64,000 nucleotides of DNA from Candidatus Peribacteria bacterium (GCA_943357175.1 CALRGE010000006.1:25215-89214); one strand, 5' to 3'. Counted from the stretch's first letter, positions 1 to 9,797 are shown. Notes: generated by a model from the sequence alone, not told the origin. Program-made: numbers and translations.

Positions 1-3000
1 CAAATTGATAAAGATCTGTTTGGAAATATTGAAGAAGCATGGAATGAGAATATTGCGATAATGGAAAATAATCTGGCTATACTTGAAGATTATGGACATG
101 TGCCGGAAGATCTTTTGAAAATTAGAAATCTGCATGCTTATTACGCTAAAGTAATTATTTGTTATTTAGATGCTGTGCTTGGATTTACAGCCGGCTATTT
201 GGGAACAAATGCTGAAAGAATTGAGGCCTGGATGGAATGGGTTGCTCAGTTAAAAAATATAATAAAAGGTTGGGGTGCAATCATAAAGCTTTCCGGAGAT
301 TTCATGAATGCATGTGATAAATGTACAAATCAGCGTTATAGCGCCTTCCAAATTATTGCGAGTCTTTTCGCTTTCCTTCCGGATATTCCAGTAATTGAAA
401 TGCCGAAATGGCCGGATATTGTTATTGATGTTTCAAATATTGAAGCTGGAGTAAATCTTATTTGGCCAGATTTAAAATTTGTTCCGCAAACAATTATTAT
501 TCCAAAAATTCCACGTGTAAGTTTGCCGACCGGTAGTATAAATCTAGACTTTTTCTTGGGCTATAATATTGACTTACAATTGCCTACCCTACCGGAATTG
601 AATTTGGATTTTGAGGTGCCGGAAATGCCAACTCTTTCACTACCAAATCTTCCTGATTTGCCACCACCACCAGCAATTCCAAAAATTGATGCAACTTTGA
701 AAGCCAGCCTAGATATTGTTTCAACTGTATTGAAAATTATCTGTTTAATCAGATCAAATTTCTTTCCTGTTCAAGAGTCAGCATTAAAAACAAAGATTGA
801 AGAAATGACGGAAAGATCAAGTAGCATAGTGCTTCCGGTAGATCTTAAAGTAACAGTTTCATTCCCAAAAATCAGTCTGGATTTCGTTAAAGAAATTGAT
901 ATCACAACGTATCTAAAAATTGAGCCGGATATCACTGCAGTTTATGATGTTGTAAATATGTTAGGAGAAAAATCTAATGATTTTCTTGGTAAAATACTTA
1001 AAGATTTCAATTCTGCCACATCTGGTTTGGCGGGAGATGTGCAAAGTTGGATGGATCAATTGGGCGATATGAATTTGGATATTGAAGCAAGTGCCGGAGC
1101 ATCCGCGGAAATTGATGAAGATGGTGTGTCTGCGGAAAAAGAAGCTGAGGGCTCTGTAGAGCTTGAGACTTATAACCCAGCAAAGAGTGTCGCTTATCAA
1201 TATAAAGATGCACCTCTTGTTGCGGGTAATCTTGCCGTATTAAAAAGCACATTTGGAGACTTAACTAAACAAATTAAAGATTGGAATGATGCGACTCCGG
1301 ATAAATTTGAATTGAAGGCTGAAAGTATAATTTTGGCAGAGAATGATCCACTTCTTCACAGATATAATGATGTAATTAAGAATCAAAATCTTGATGCAAA
1401 ATTCTTGGCTCAAATTAAAGATAGTCCTTTGGCAAATGTTGTCACTATGCGAAATAAGATGATCGCATCTGTGCAACAAATGGATAAAGGAACTCAGACT
1501 TTGGAAAATATGGATGGCAATAATTTCATGAAATATCTAGCGATGGAAAGTGAGAATGAAAGATATGGATTTGTTTCTGATAAAACCGGACCAATCTCTA
1601 GTGGTAGTGTTAAGAGATTTAAAGATGAAGTTGTGGAGTCAAAAGATATGAAAGTTGAACTTGCCTCAGAAGATGAAACAGAACTCAGTATTCAAGCGCC
1701 TGAGGCGGTTAACGATGGAATTTATATTTACAATGCAGAGCTTGGCATTAGTCAAAAATTAATTAAATATACTAAAGAATCTGATTCTTCTATTAGTTTG
1801 CTAATGTTTGACATTGATAATGACAGTGATGAAGACATCATTTATTCAATGGGTGGTAATGTTTATATTAAAGAAAATTACACTGAGGAGGCGAGTTTAA
1901 AATACGTGAGTGATGATCCGGTAGTATATACAGTTGCTGATTTGGAACCGATAGCAGGAAATGTAAATAATTTTGAAACCGGTGAAAATTCATACCAAAA
2001 GGCAAGTTTTGCGTTTGATGCGAATGGAGATTCTCTTGGTTATCAAATTTTGCTTTATGATTCGCTTGATGCTGAAGAAAGCGCTCCCGATGAGAATGTG
2101 AAGAGGATGTTATTATTGAATGATAGTGAGAATGATTCCGCCGTTTTCCTTGATGAAAATGGCAGTGAAATAAATGCAGGAGGAACACTAACTGCAGATA
2201 CAGATTCAGCATTATTCGAGTCTGGTGAGCTTAATGTAGAGATTCCAGCAGGCGTTGAAACAACACTAGCGACCATCAGACAGAGTAGAATTTATGTTAA
2301 GAGTGAAAGTGGCTCTGCATCACTTCACGGAGGATATTTGAGAACTGAAATTGATTCTGACGGTGAAATTATTTCTGATGATAGTGTGAGATTCCAAACA
2401 CTTGAAGATACTAATATAAAATTGATTGAAGAAACCGGAACAACAAGCATAAATCTGCCTGCTCTATATACAATTGATTTACCAAGAGGAGAAGGTAGAA
2501 CAATTCGAGTTGAAAGTGGAAAAGTACTTTGGATTGATTTGAATGAAACTGCGGAGGAACAAGATTTGATGGAAAATATGGAAATTTATGCTGAGGAAAG
2601 TGTGGTTTTGTCAGGTAATGGAAAAACAACACTGAGTATTACTGAAGGGCTTGATTTTGAACTTGATGAAGAAGAATTATTTGTTATGGATTTGTTATCG
2701 AGTCCAACTAATCCAAATGCAGAAGTTGAACTTGAGAATGGAGCTTATTACACTAATGTGAAAGCAATTTATGCTGAAGGAATTTCTACAGTTTCCGATA
2801 ACATACTTTTGAATCCACAAATTTGTGGAGATGATAGTTCACCTTATCCGGTTTTGAGTAATACAGAAATGGATATTTCAGTTTTCACAACAGCTAGCGT
2901 TTCAGCAGCGAATTCATTTGATTCAACTAGTGAAATTGGTGAAGTTTATTGGGATACTGATGATACTTTGGACAGCGATTCTAACGGAGTTAAGAATGAT

Positions 3001-4851
3001 GATAAAGATGTGGAGGGTGAGACTGTTGATATAGGTCCTTACGATGATGTTAATGCAAGAATTGTCACAGCATATATTGCAGATATTGTTGGAAATGTTT
3101 CAAGTGCAACAATTTCTGTGAATGTTTTCGTGCCGGAAATAATACTAACAAGCGCTGACACCGGTGAAGTTCTTGGGACTACCGATCCTTCAACTGCAAA
3201 TCTTCCAATTCATTTAATTCGTGATAGAGATGGAGAGCTTACAGAACTTGGTGAAGGATATATTACAGATTCTGCCGGTGAATTTATGGCTGATGATTTC
3301 AATGATTCCGACTTAATAGATGTATATAATCAAAGTGATGAGACTATTGCCCAATTTAATCCTGACACGAAACAATTACTTGTTTATAACGAAGCATATG
3401 AAGCCCTCGCCTTGCCTTCTGGTACCGACTGGCCTGCGAGATTAGTTGTTTCAGAAATTGCAACCGGAGAAATTATGGCGAGCTTTATAGTTGTTTCTGA
3501 TGAAGATGGAGGAATTACTGAAGTAGATGATGATCTTGAAGATGTTGATCTTTCTAGTGCGGAGAATGTGCATGTGCATGTTTTGGAAGATGCTGAAAAT
3601 TATGAAGTGACTGATGACGGATTTGCAGCAAAAGATGAATTTGGAGTTAATGAAATGTTAATCAGAAAAAATGGAAATGTGACAATGTATAATTCTCGAT
3701 TTGAATTGAAAAAACGTGAGACTGATTCACTTGATGATTATTTGATACTAGACCTTTATGATGATGGAGTGCTTGAACTTGAGTTCTTCATTGGTTCACC
3801 AAGTGTTGTTGAAATTAAGAACAACCAAGAACTTGAATTGCCTGATTCAGAGCCATTAATTGCAGGTTCTTCAAGTGGCGAAGAAGAGGAAGAAATTGCG
3901 CAACAATATTTTGTGGATATTACATCAGATGATCCACTTTTTGAGGACATTTGGAAGCTCGTTCAAAGAGGAATTCTAACTGGATATGTTGTGGATGGCT
4001 TAAATTATTTTGAGCCTGATAATGACATAACAAGGGCGGAATTCACCAAGATTATTCTTTCTATTTTATGTATAAGTCCAAGTGATGAAGCAAAGGTGGC
4101 TCCATCTGTATTCAATGATATTTTAAGCACTGAAGATTGGTATTTCCCTTATACTAAAGAATCTTATATTAGAGATTTAATTACCGGTTACTTGGGAGAA
4201 GTTGATGCGAATGGTCAATCGCCTTTCAAACCTAATAACACGATAACTCGAGCCGAGGCTGCAAAGATTGTGCTTGAGGCATTGAATATGCAAGAAATTA
4301 TTACATTGCCTGAAGATATGTCTGGTGAATATTGGTATTCTGAATACATTACTGTTGCTCAAGATTTTAGTGAATATTTGACGGCTGAATCAGGTGGAAC
4401 AGAAAATTATATTTTGACTGCTGAAGAAGCTGAAGATCCTTCACATATAGTAACTCGTTACGAATTTGTTGAAATGTCCGTTCGCGCATTGAACGCTTAC
4501 AATTGTTTTGATGTTGATAGTGATGAAGATGGGCTAACCGATTATGAAGAAGAAAATACTTATGGAACAGATCCTTTCAGTGAGGACACTGATAAGGGAG
4601 GGATTAACGACGGTGATGAAATTGATCGATCAAGCGATCCACTTGATCAAGAAGATGATTTTCCTGATGCGAATCCACTCGATTTAGAAACTGCGGTTTA
4701 CGCGGTTGAAGAAGCATGTAATTCTTGTCCATGTTATTCGTCAATTGACTATGAAGGAGATCTACAGAGCGGCGATACAATATTTGCTATAATCCAAGAT
4801 GAGATTGGTAATGTACTTGGAAAAAGTAATGAATTAGAATTAACTGAATAA
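1..4851 (+). CDS. Large surface protein with SLH domains and a calcium-binding C-terminal segment (5' end outside window)
   Basis: The reading frame is open through bases 1-60, so the ATG at 61 is probably internal and the true start lies upstream. In the 1596-residue visible part, the first ~350 residues contain a proline-rich strand-like stretch (LPNLPDLPPPPAIP). The middle is acidic and beta-rich. Near residues 1280-1480 there are S-layer-homology segments (FVDITSDDPLFEDIWKLVQRG, NDITRAEFTKIIL, NTITRAEAAKIVL). Then DVDSDEDGLTDYEEENTYGTD follows, a thrombospondin-type-3-like calcium loop, and a Cys cluster (CNSCPC). SLH domains bind cell-wall polymers in other bacteria, so an envelope-attached surface protein is likely. 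Four exported-protein genes follow with 2-bp gaps or overlaps, suggesting one transcript and possibly one surface complex. The specific role is unknown. Confidence 0.8.
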   Translation, partial: QIDKDLFGNIEEAWNENIAIMENNLAILEDYGHVPEDLLKIRNLHAYYAKVIICYLDAVLGFTAGYLGTNAERIEAWMEWVAQLKNIIKGWGAIIKLSGDFMNACDKCTNQRYSAFQIIASLFAFLPDIPVIEMPKWPDIVIDVSNIEAGVNLIWPDLKFVPQTIIIPKIPRVSLPTGSINLDFFLGYNIDLQLPTLPELNLDFEVPEMPTLSLPNLPDLPPPPAIPKIDATLKASLDIVSTVLKIICLIRSNFFPVQESALKTKIEEMTERSSSIVLPVDLKVTVSFPKISLDFVKEIDITTYLKIEPDITAVYDVVNMLGEKSNDFLGKILKDFNSATSGLAGDVQSWMDQLGDMNLDIEASAGASAEIDEDGVSAEKEAEGSVELETYNPAKSVAYQYKDAPLVAGNLAVLKSTFGDLTKQIKDWNDATPDKFELKAESIILAENDPLLHRYNDVIKNQNLDAKFLAQIKDSPLANVVTMRNKMIASVQQMDKGTQTLENMDGNNFMKYLAMESENERYGFVSDKTGPISSGSVKRFKDEVVESKDMKVELASEDETELSIQAPEAVNDGIYIYNAELGISQKLIKYTKESDSSISLLMFDIDNDSDEDIIYSMGGNVYIKENYTEEASLKYVSDDPVVYTVADLEPIAGNVNNFETGENSYQKASFAFDANGDSLGYQILLYDSLDAEESAPDENVKRMLLLNDSENDSAVFLDENGSEINAGGTLTADTDSALFESGELNVEIPAGVETTLATIRQSRIYVKSESGSASLHGGYLRTEIDSDGEIISDDSVRFQTLEDTNIKLIEETGTTSINLPALYTIDLPRGEGRTIRVESGKVLWIDLNETAEEQDLMENMEIYAEESVVLSGNGKTTLSITEGLDFELDEEELFVMDLLSSPTNPNAEVELENGAYYTNVKAIYAEGISTVSDNILLNPQICGDDSSPYPVLSNTEMDISVFTTASVSAANSFDSTSEIGEVYWDTDDTLDSDSNGVKNDDKDVEGETVDIGPYDDVNARIVTAYIADIVGNVSSATISVNVFVPEIILTSADTGEVLGTTDPSTANLPIHLIRDRDGELTELGEGYITDSAGEFMADDFNDSDLIDVYNQSDETIAQFNPDTKQLLVYNEAYEALALPSGTDWPARLVVSEIATGEIMASFIVVSDEDGGITEVDDDLEDVDLSSAENVHVHVLEDAENYEVTDDGFAAKDEFGVNEMLIRKNGNVTMYNSRFELKKRETDSLDDYLILDLYDDGVLELEFFIGSPSVVEIKNNQELELPDSEPLIAGSSSGEEEEEIAQQYFVDITSDDPLFEDIWKLVQRGILTGYVVDGLNYFEPDNDITRAEFTKIILSILCISPSDEAKVAPSVFNDILSTEDWYFPYTKESYIRDLITGYLGEVDANGQSPFKPNNTITRAEAAKIVLEALNMQEIITLPEDMSGEYWYSEYITVAQDFSEYLTAESGGTENYILTAEEAEDPSHIVTRYEFVEMSVRALNAYNCFDVDSDEDGLTDYEEENTYGTDPFSEDTDKGGINDGDEIDRSSDPLDQEDDFPDANPLDLETAVYAVEEACNSCPCYSSIDYEGDLQSGDTIFAIIQDEIGNVLGKSNELELTE

Positions 4852-4853
4852 AT

Positions 4854-5444
4854 ATGAAAAACATTCTCGTAATTTTTGCACTTATTGGATCTGTGGCCGG
4901 ATTTAGTTTCGGTAGAACTCAGGTAATTTACGCTGAGGAAACTGAAGAAGCAGTAGATGAAGAAACAACGAGTACGGAAAACGAGGAAGATTTATTATGT
5001 GGGCGAAATATGTCTTCATCTGGAGATGTGGCTTTAGAAAATTATATTATTTTCCTTGATGAATATTTCAAACAGGTAGAACCTGCTAGTGAACAAATTG
5101 AAGATGGAATTACGAGATACAGATATTTTATTGAAGAAATTGAAGCAGCTTTTGAATTAAATTCAATTCCTGTCGGTGGTAAAACAATTGAAAGGAATGT
5201 CGCTTCTTACGCATATTGTGAATCAATTCAAGATGAATATCTCTCTATTGGTAAAAACTTGTTGGCTGTATTTTCTGTAAATTCCGCAAACAGCAAACGT
5301 ACTTATAAAGTTGTGGATGCCCTGAAAGCAATCAACACAAATATGTCTGATTTTTCACAAGAATACAGCGCGGTATTTCCGCAATTATTTCAGAAAATGG
5401 ATAACGCCCTGCCATGTTACGCAAAATCATGTACGACAAAATAA
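4854..5444 (+). CDS. Exported orphan protein
   Basis: 196 residues beginning 2 bp after the stop of the SLH protein. The N-terminus MKNILVIFALIGSVAGFSFG is a signal peptide, followed by a short acidic linker (EETEEAVDEE) and a mostly helical body. Cysteines sit in LLCGRN, YAYCES and a C-terminal PCYAKSC, so disulfides are possible outside the membrane. The 3' end overlaps the next gene. I recognise no family. Its place in the block suggests it works with the SLH surface protein; that is inference from position only. Confidence 0.75.
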   Translation: MKNILVIFALIGSVAGFSFGRTQVIYAEETEEAVDEETTSTENEEDLLCGRNMSSSGDVALENYIIFLDEYFKQVEPASEQIEDGITRYRYFIEEIEAAFELNSIPVGGKTIERNVASYAYCESIQDEYLSIGKNLLAVFSVNSANSKRTYKVVDALKAINTNMSDFSQEYSAVFPQLFQKMDNALPCYAKSCTTK

Positions 5445-6064
5445 TTCAGCACAAAACTTATATTTTTCTTTTTTCACTCGCTTTCGCGGGAGGGCTATAC
5501 TTGCCAAAAAATTCACTTAATTCAGTGCAGGCCAGTACTTTTGATTATGACAATACTAAATATACTTTAGAGGAATCGGTTATCGCATTTCACACACAAA
5601 TGAACAAAACCACTAATGATTATTTGAAAAAACTTTTAAAAACGGCAACTCCAAATGTGGCTTTTGTAATTGATGGGTCAGAATGTAGTGATGATAATGT
5701 TTCAACATATTGTCTCGCTGTAGATTTGAATGCTGAACTACTTAAATTTGAAAAAGAAATTATCTCCAGGAAAGAAGCTTTTAAAGAGGAGGAGGATACT
5801 GCGACTTATACAATTGAGGATGCTGTAAAAAATACAGGAGCGAGAAGAAGCTTTATTGACGAAGAAATTATTGAAGCAAGGGCAACGCTTGATTTAACAC
5901 TCACGACTTATAATGAAATTCAAAGTGTCTATCCAATGCATAGGGAGCTTGTGACTTTGATCAAAAATCTGGAAACTTACAGATCAAATTTGGCTGATGT
6001 GCGAAGTATAGTTGAATATTATCCTGCAAAATTTAACGACGCTACAACCATTCAATGTAAATGA
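5429..6064 (+). CDS. Exported orphan protein
   Basis: The track ORF begins at 5414, but MYDKIIQHKTYIFLFSLAFAGG at 5429 gives a better signal-peptide start and a smaller overlap (16 bp) with the upstream gene. The mature part is a helical, charged protein of about 180 residues with three cysteines (GSECSDDNVSTYC, final QCK). The stop is TGA inside ATGA, shared with the start of the next gene at 6061, which implies translational coupling. Size and style match its neighbours (signal peptide, helical body, terminal Cys-Lys), so these genes may be diverged paralogs. Function unknown. Confidence 0.7.
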   Translation: MYDKIIQHKTYIFLFSLAFAGGLYLPKNSLNSVQASTFDYDNTKYTLEESVIAFHTQMNKTTNDYLKKLLKTATPNVAFVIDGSECSDDNVSTYCLAVDLNAELLKFEKEIISRKEAFKEEEDTATYTIEDAVKNTGARRSFIDEEIIEARATLDLTLTTYNEIQSVYPMHRELVTLIKNLETYRSNLADVRSIVEYYPAKFNDATTIQCK

Positions 6065-7716
6065 GAAAAACTATTTTAACATTTTTGGGATTGATGCTTT
6101 CCACTGGAATTGGGATGGCTGTGTCGAGCAGTGAAGACATTATTACTCAACTTTTCAGTGACAATGATGTTTCGACTACCCTTTCAACTGATTCAAGTGA
6201 ACTTGCCGGTCTTTCAAATGGTGAAGATCCATTCAAGAATCTTTATCTATTCATGTATCAGAATGTTAAATTGGCGCCGAAAGAAGAAACTTTAAAAGTA
6301 CTGGTGCAAAAATCTGACTATGCTTGGTATTCAGAGGATGATATTGCTGCAGTTGTTGCCGGGGATATATACCCATTAAAAGAGGCACTCGGCTCAGGTG
6401 TTACACAAAGTATTTTAATTGAAACTTATGCACAAATACAAAATGACTATAATAATGAATTGCAGCTTCAAATTGACAATAGAGGACTTATTTATGAAGC
6501 ACTGGCAAAAGAAATTTTCTATAATAATGATTTAACCGATTCGGCATCGGTTGATATTCTCTACGACTTAGATCTAATTAATTTTTTATTATTTAATGAA
6601 TATGTTCCCGAGACTGATCGAAGTGGAGATCCTGCTGTAGTACCAGCGAGTGAAGAGACAATCTTGGCGAGTGAAGAGACTGTTGAAAAACCAAAGTTGG
6701 CTAAAGTTAAAAGATCTACCGATACAAGTACAGTGGCTGTAAGTAGTGCCGTGACTGACATAATTTGTAGTATAGACACTGAGTTGAGTGATGCAATTAC
6801 TGCATACGAAGAAGCAAATCCTGAACCTGTTGTGGAGGAAGTTGATGAGCCTACTGTTGTGGAAGAGGATGAAGATGCGCCGGAACTAGATGAGCCTGAG
6901 GCTGATGCTGATGTGCCAGATTCAGAACCTGAAGCAGATGATTCGGATGAAGGTGAAGATGATTCCGGTGAAGATGCTGAAGAAGCACCTGCGGAAGCAA
7001 CTGTTGATGAGTTTGTAGCATCTCTTGGTGGTGCTGTTGGTAATTGGGATAGAGAACTCCCATGTGATGAAATTTTCTGTATAACCGTTGAATTAATCCC
7101 TGGTGAAACGGAAGATGATGATAACAGTTATGAAAAAACTGATGACTGTATTGCTTGTCATATAAGTTACATTAAACAAAAATTGGAAGAAACTTTAAGT
7201 AAGCCCGTTGCACCTAGTAAAGTTCCAATGAATAATTTTGAAGATGGCACATGTAAAGAAGCAGGGAATAAAATAAATTTAGATATAAATGTTTATGCGA
7301 TCAAAAAACCAATTTTCACTCCTGAAAATGATTCAACTCCTGACGCTTCAGCAAAAGCTGTAGAAGATTTAAAACAAGTTTTATATAGCACAAATGCACT
7401 AACAACTCCTGAAGGTGTGACTGGTACAACACAGAGTCAGATTGAAACTGCTAGAATTTTAAATACTAGAGCTGGCTTAGATCAAGCAGATGTTGCAAAG
7501 CAAATAATAGCTGCAGATGAGGCTAGAAGGGCTGCTGTAAAAAAGACTCTTGATGATTTCGAATTTAAAGCTCGCGGTCAAGCTTCTCAAGATTTTGAAG
7601 ATCAAATATTAGGTGAATTGGCTACTTTTAAATCTTATTTTAGTCAATTTTCAGAGTCCTTAAAATCGACACTTGCACCTCTTGAATCTTTAGCCGGTAA
7701 AAAATATTGCGAATGA
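6061..7716 (+). CDS. Exported protein with long acidic linker
   Basis: 551 residues. A signal peptide (MRKTILTFLGLMLSTGIGMAVSS) leads into a helical domain. An extremely acidic, Pro/Glu/Asp-rich linker follows at about residues 255-315 (EEVDEPTVVEEDEDAPELDEPE). Next is a Cys-containing segment with CIACHIS, and then a helical C-terminal domain ending KKYCE. CxxCH could be a haem c site, but it is a single motif in an orphan and is better read as structural cysteines. The gene is joined to its neighbours by ATGA overlaps on both sides. No family recognised. Confidence 0.75.
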   Translation: MRKTILTFLGLMLSTGIGMAVSSSEDIITQLFSDNDVSTTLSTDSSELAGLSNGEDPFKNLYLFMYQNVKLAPKEETLKVLVQKSDYAWYSEDDIAAVVAGDIYPLKEALGSGVTQSILIETYAQIQNDYNNELQLQIDNRGLIYEALAKEIFYNNDLTDSASVDILYDLDLINFLLFNEYVPETDRSGDPAVVPASEETILASEETVEKPKLAKVKRSTDTSTVAVSSAVTDIICSIDTELSDAITAYEEANPEPVVEEVDEPTVVEEDEDAPELDEPEADADVPDSEPEADDSDEGEDDSGEDAEEAPAEATVDEFVASLGGAVGNWDRELPCDEIFCITVELIPGETEDDDNSYEKTDDCIACHISYIKQKLEETLSKPVAPSKVPMNNFEDGTCKEAGNKINLDINVYAIKKPIFTPENDSTPDASAKAVEDLKQVLYSTNALTTPEGVTGTTQSQIETARILNTRAGLDQADVAKQIIAADEARRAAVKKTLDDFEFKARGQASQDFEDQILGELATFKSYFSQFSESLKSTLAPLESLAGKKYCE

Positions 7717-8708
7717 AAAAATTGATTTTCATATTGGCGTTAACGATTGGGATATTTATTCCAATTAAAGTGAATGCAGCCGAGGACGATATATTTGGAT
7801 GTATAGATATATATTATAGTTATATAGGTACAGCCGTGTCGGAAAAAAGTCGTGGTGAAATTTTTAAGGATTTTACAAGAAGTTACTGCCAAGTGAATGA
7901 CTTAATTGCAATTAATGATCAGTTGGAAACATTGAGGGATACTTTCAAAACAGCCGCACAAAATTGCCAAGATACGAGTGAATATTCAAAAACATATACA
8001 AAACTTTTGATGGAACAATATTTCATTCGTAATATTCAGAAAATTCCGTCTGATCTAATTGGTGACGCGGAAGTTGAGAAAATTAAATCTGAGAAAAAAA
8101 GAAAACTTGAGAAACTTGAAGATGAGATGAATAAACTATTTGTCATTCAAGAAAATCGAGTTGGAGAAGAAGATTTCGCTGCATATTATGAGGAATGGTC
8201 AGCTAAATATGATGATTCAATAATTAAATATGCACATTGTGATGAGGGGCCATGGGCAGAACTAACAACAACTTGGAATGATTTTATTGATAAAATGAAA
8301 AGTATAAAAGTTAAACCGGAACCAGTTGAATTTGAGGTACCTAAGAATAATAATCAACCATTCACAGAAAATATCAGTAAAAATATTATTGAATATATGG
8401 AGAAATTTGCTGAAGACTATAAAATTTCAATTACTCCAGAGCAAAAAGTTAGTGATGTTGTTGGTGCTACTTTTCAAGATGTACTGAAGACACTTGGTGA
8501 AAGCAGTGAAGTATATGATGCAGAGATTGAAAATGCTGACCGTCTTGCAAAATATCGAGTTCTATACGCTGAGGGAGGAGCTAGAGTTTCTTCAAATTTC
8601 CAAACCGTCGTTCAAGATCTAAATAAGATCATTACAGACAGCAACAATGTAGAGTTCAAAGATATCAAAAAAAGAGTGGATCAAGTTAAAGAGAAGCAGT
8701 GCAAGTAA
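7713..8708 (+). CDS. Exported orphan protein, last gene of the surface block
   Basis: The track start at 7707 is a TTG. The ATG at 7713, inside the upstream stop (GAATGA), is preferred. About 331 residues: signal peptide MKKLIFILALTIGIFIPIKVNAA, then a helical charged body, ending EKQCK. The terminal Cys-Lys is shared with 5429-6064 (QCK), which supports common descent of these secreted proteins. It converges with the small zinc-ribbon gene on the minus strand, whose stop is 4 bp away. Function unknown; the position suggests a role at the cell surface. Confidence 0.7.
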   Translation: MKKLIFILALTIGIFIPIKVNAAEDDIFGCIDIYYSYIGTAVSEKSRGEIFKDFTRSYCQVNDLIAINDQLETLRDTFKTAAQNCQDTSEYSKTYTKLLMEQYFIRNIQKIPSDLIGDAEVEKIKSEKKRKLEKLEDEMNKLFVIQENRVGEEDFAAYYEEWSAKYDDSIIKYAHCDEGPWAELTTTWNDFIDKMKSIKVKPEPVEFEVPKNNNQPFTENISKNIIEYMEKFAEDYKISITPEQKVSDVVGATFQDVLKTLGESSEVYDAEIENADRLAKYRVLYAEGGARVSSNFQTVVQDLNKIITDSNNVEFKDIKKRVDQVKEKQCK

Positions 8709-8711
8709 TAT

Positions 8712-8882
8712 TTATCTAGATAGCAAAGAGAAGAATGTGTGTTTTGCTTTGCCGAATTTGTTTTTAACTTTCAATTCTACTTCAACGTTGTTTCTTGATT
8801 CCTGGAGCTCGACCATACAATATGGGCACAGTTCTTTTTTTAGCGAGATAAGCTTGCCGCAGGAGAAACAATTTATGAGCAT
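8712..8882 (-). CDS. Small zinc-ribbon protein
   Basis: 56 residues, absent from the ORF track because of length. The minus strand reads MLINCFSCGKLISLKKELCPYC... with CxxC (residues 5-8) and CPYC (19-22), a four-cysteine treble-clef or zinc-ribbon arrangement, then a basic tail. It lies 22 bp downstream of the HTH gene on the same strand, so the two are probably co-transcribed. The 8737-8937 plus-strand ORF in the track is its antisense shadow. Tiny two-CxxC proteins often bind nucleic acid or partner proteins; a specific role cannot be given. Confidence 0.7.
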   Translation of the reverse strand: MLINCFSCGKLISLKKELCPYCMVELQESRNNVEVELKVKNKFGKAKHTFFSLLSR

Positions 8883-8904
8883 GTGGTGGAGTGAATGGTG
8901 GAAA

Positions 8905-9072
8905 TCAATTCGTTTCGTTGTCCGAGAGAAAATCTGAGAGGTCTACTTCCCTAATACGGTAGACTCTTCCGATTTTGATGCTTTTTAGTTTTTTATTTTT
9001 AATGAACTTTAACACCGTGAGGTGGTGAAGCTGCAGATTCTCCGCGACTTGTTCCGGCGTGAGGAGCCGCAT
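8905..9072 (-). CDS. Small helix-turn-helix DNA-binding protein (excisionase/MerR-like)
   Basis: 55 residues, too short for the track. The minus strand reads MRLLTPEQVAENLQLHHLTVLKFIKNKKLKS, then IKIGRVYRIREVDLSDFLS. This is the classic layout of excisionase-type HTH domains (HTH_17 type): 'LTPEQVAEnL.....TV..fi', then 'kIGr.yRI...dl..FL'. Such proteins are recombination-directionality factors or small regulators. It heads a two-gene unit with the zinc-ribbon gene and has a 240-bp AT-rich region upstream. No recombinase is adjacent; the integron recombinase is 44 kb away. Confidence 0.8.
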   Translation of the reverse strand: MRLLTPEQVAENLQLHHLTVLKFIKNKKLKSIKIGRVYRIREVDLSDFLSDNETN

Positions 9073-9312
9073 CTTTATATCCACTTAATCTTGTTTAAGT
9101 TTTCTATACTTTAGTCTGCTCTTTTTAATTTAGCAAATGTTTTATTAGCTTTTAGTTAATAGGTTTAATTGTGATAGATTTAATTTTGTTTTATGGATGT
9201 ATTTTATGCTTTATTAAAGTTTGTTATATTTTACTGAGTTCTATTAAAGTTATATATAGATGTTTGCTAAATCCTATTAAATATGGTATTATATTAGAGT
9301 TATTAAAACTCT
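9073..9312. promoter_or_regulatory. AT-rich divergent intergenic region with repeated TATTAAA motifs
   Basis: This region separates the divergent HTH gene and the 9313 gene. On the plus strand, TTGCTA (9264-9269), a 17-bp spacer and TATTAT (9287-9292) form a good promoter for the 9313 gene. ATTAAA recurs at least four times (TTTATTAAAGT, CTATTAAAGT, CTATTAAATA, TTATTAAAAC). A perfect 10-bp inverted repeat, ATTTAGCAAA (9128-9137) and TTTGCTAAAT (9263-9272), has its right arm over the -35 box. The adjacent small HTH protein is an obvious candidate binder, but this is inference. Confidence 0.5.
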
Positions 9313-9771
9313 ATGGGAAATATCGATAAAAAATTATTAAAAGAACGCATAGACTCTGCAAGCCCAGAGGAGTTAAGAGCAATTGCAGATATTTTAAAAA
9401 TTCAATCTGATAGTAAAGATGCAGTTGATTCTATAGTTAATGATGAAAAATCAAGTTTTGGAATAAAAATAGATTCAATACAAGTGCCTAAAGGTGAACT
9501 CATGTTAAATGGCAAAGATGTCGGCACAATTGAAATGTATCGGAATAAAAATTTACTTCTTATACAAATAGATGGCTTTACTCCACCATTTTATACAGTC
9601 CAGAATGGAAATGTTGCGCCTTCTGATGCAAGTTTACAGGGATTTCATGGTGAAGATCGAACATTTATTCGTTCGCTAACTCAATTCTTAAATCATTCTA
9701 ATAAGAATATGAGGTGGCGTGAAATTAGTGATGAGGATTGGCAAATGATATTAGCAAGTCAGAAGAAATAA
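9313..9771 (+). CDS. Orphan protein of 152 residues
   Basis: Starts MGNIDKKLLKERIDSASPEELRAIADILK, a helical N-terminus. The C-terminal half is predicted mixed alpha/beta (GELMLNGKDVGTIEMYRNKNLLLIQIDGF). There is no signal peptide or membrane segment, so it is cytosolic. A strong promoter (TTGCTA-17-TATTAT) ends 20 nt before the ATG and no Shine-Dalgarno is visible. It converges with uvrA, with 26 bp between the stops. No family recognised; the length, codon use and promoter make it a likely real gene. Confidence 0.65.
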   Translation: MGNIDKKLLKERIDSASPEELRAIADILKIQSDSKDAVDSIVNDEKSSFGIKIDSIQVPKGELMLNGKDVGTIEMYRNKNLLLIQIDGFTPPFYTVQNGNVAPSDASLQGFHGEDRTFIRSLTQFLNHSNKNMRWREISDEDWQMILASQKK

Positions 9772-9797
9772 TAAGGTGAATAGTGGATTGTATAATC

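Noticed and set aside
7141-7170. Cytochrome c haem motif CIACH in the exported 551-residue protein
   Set aside because: A single CxxCH in an orphan with further structural cysteines, without nearby axial-ligand motif or cytochrome maturation genes.
8737-8937. 66-residue plus-strand ORF after the surface operon
   Set aside because: It is antisense to the zinc-ribbon gene and part of the HTH gene, both with clear motifs on the minus strand; the plus-strand peptide has no domain pattern.
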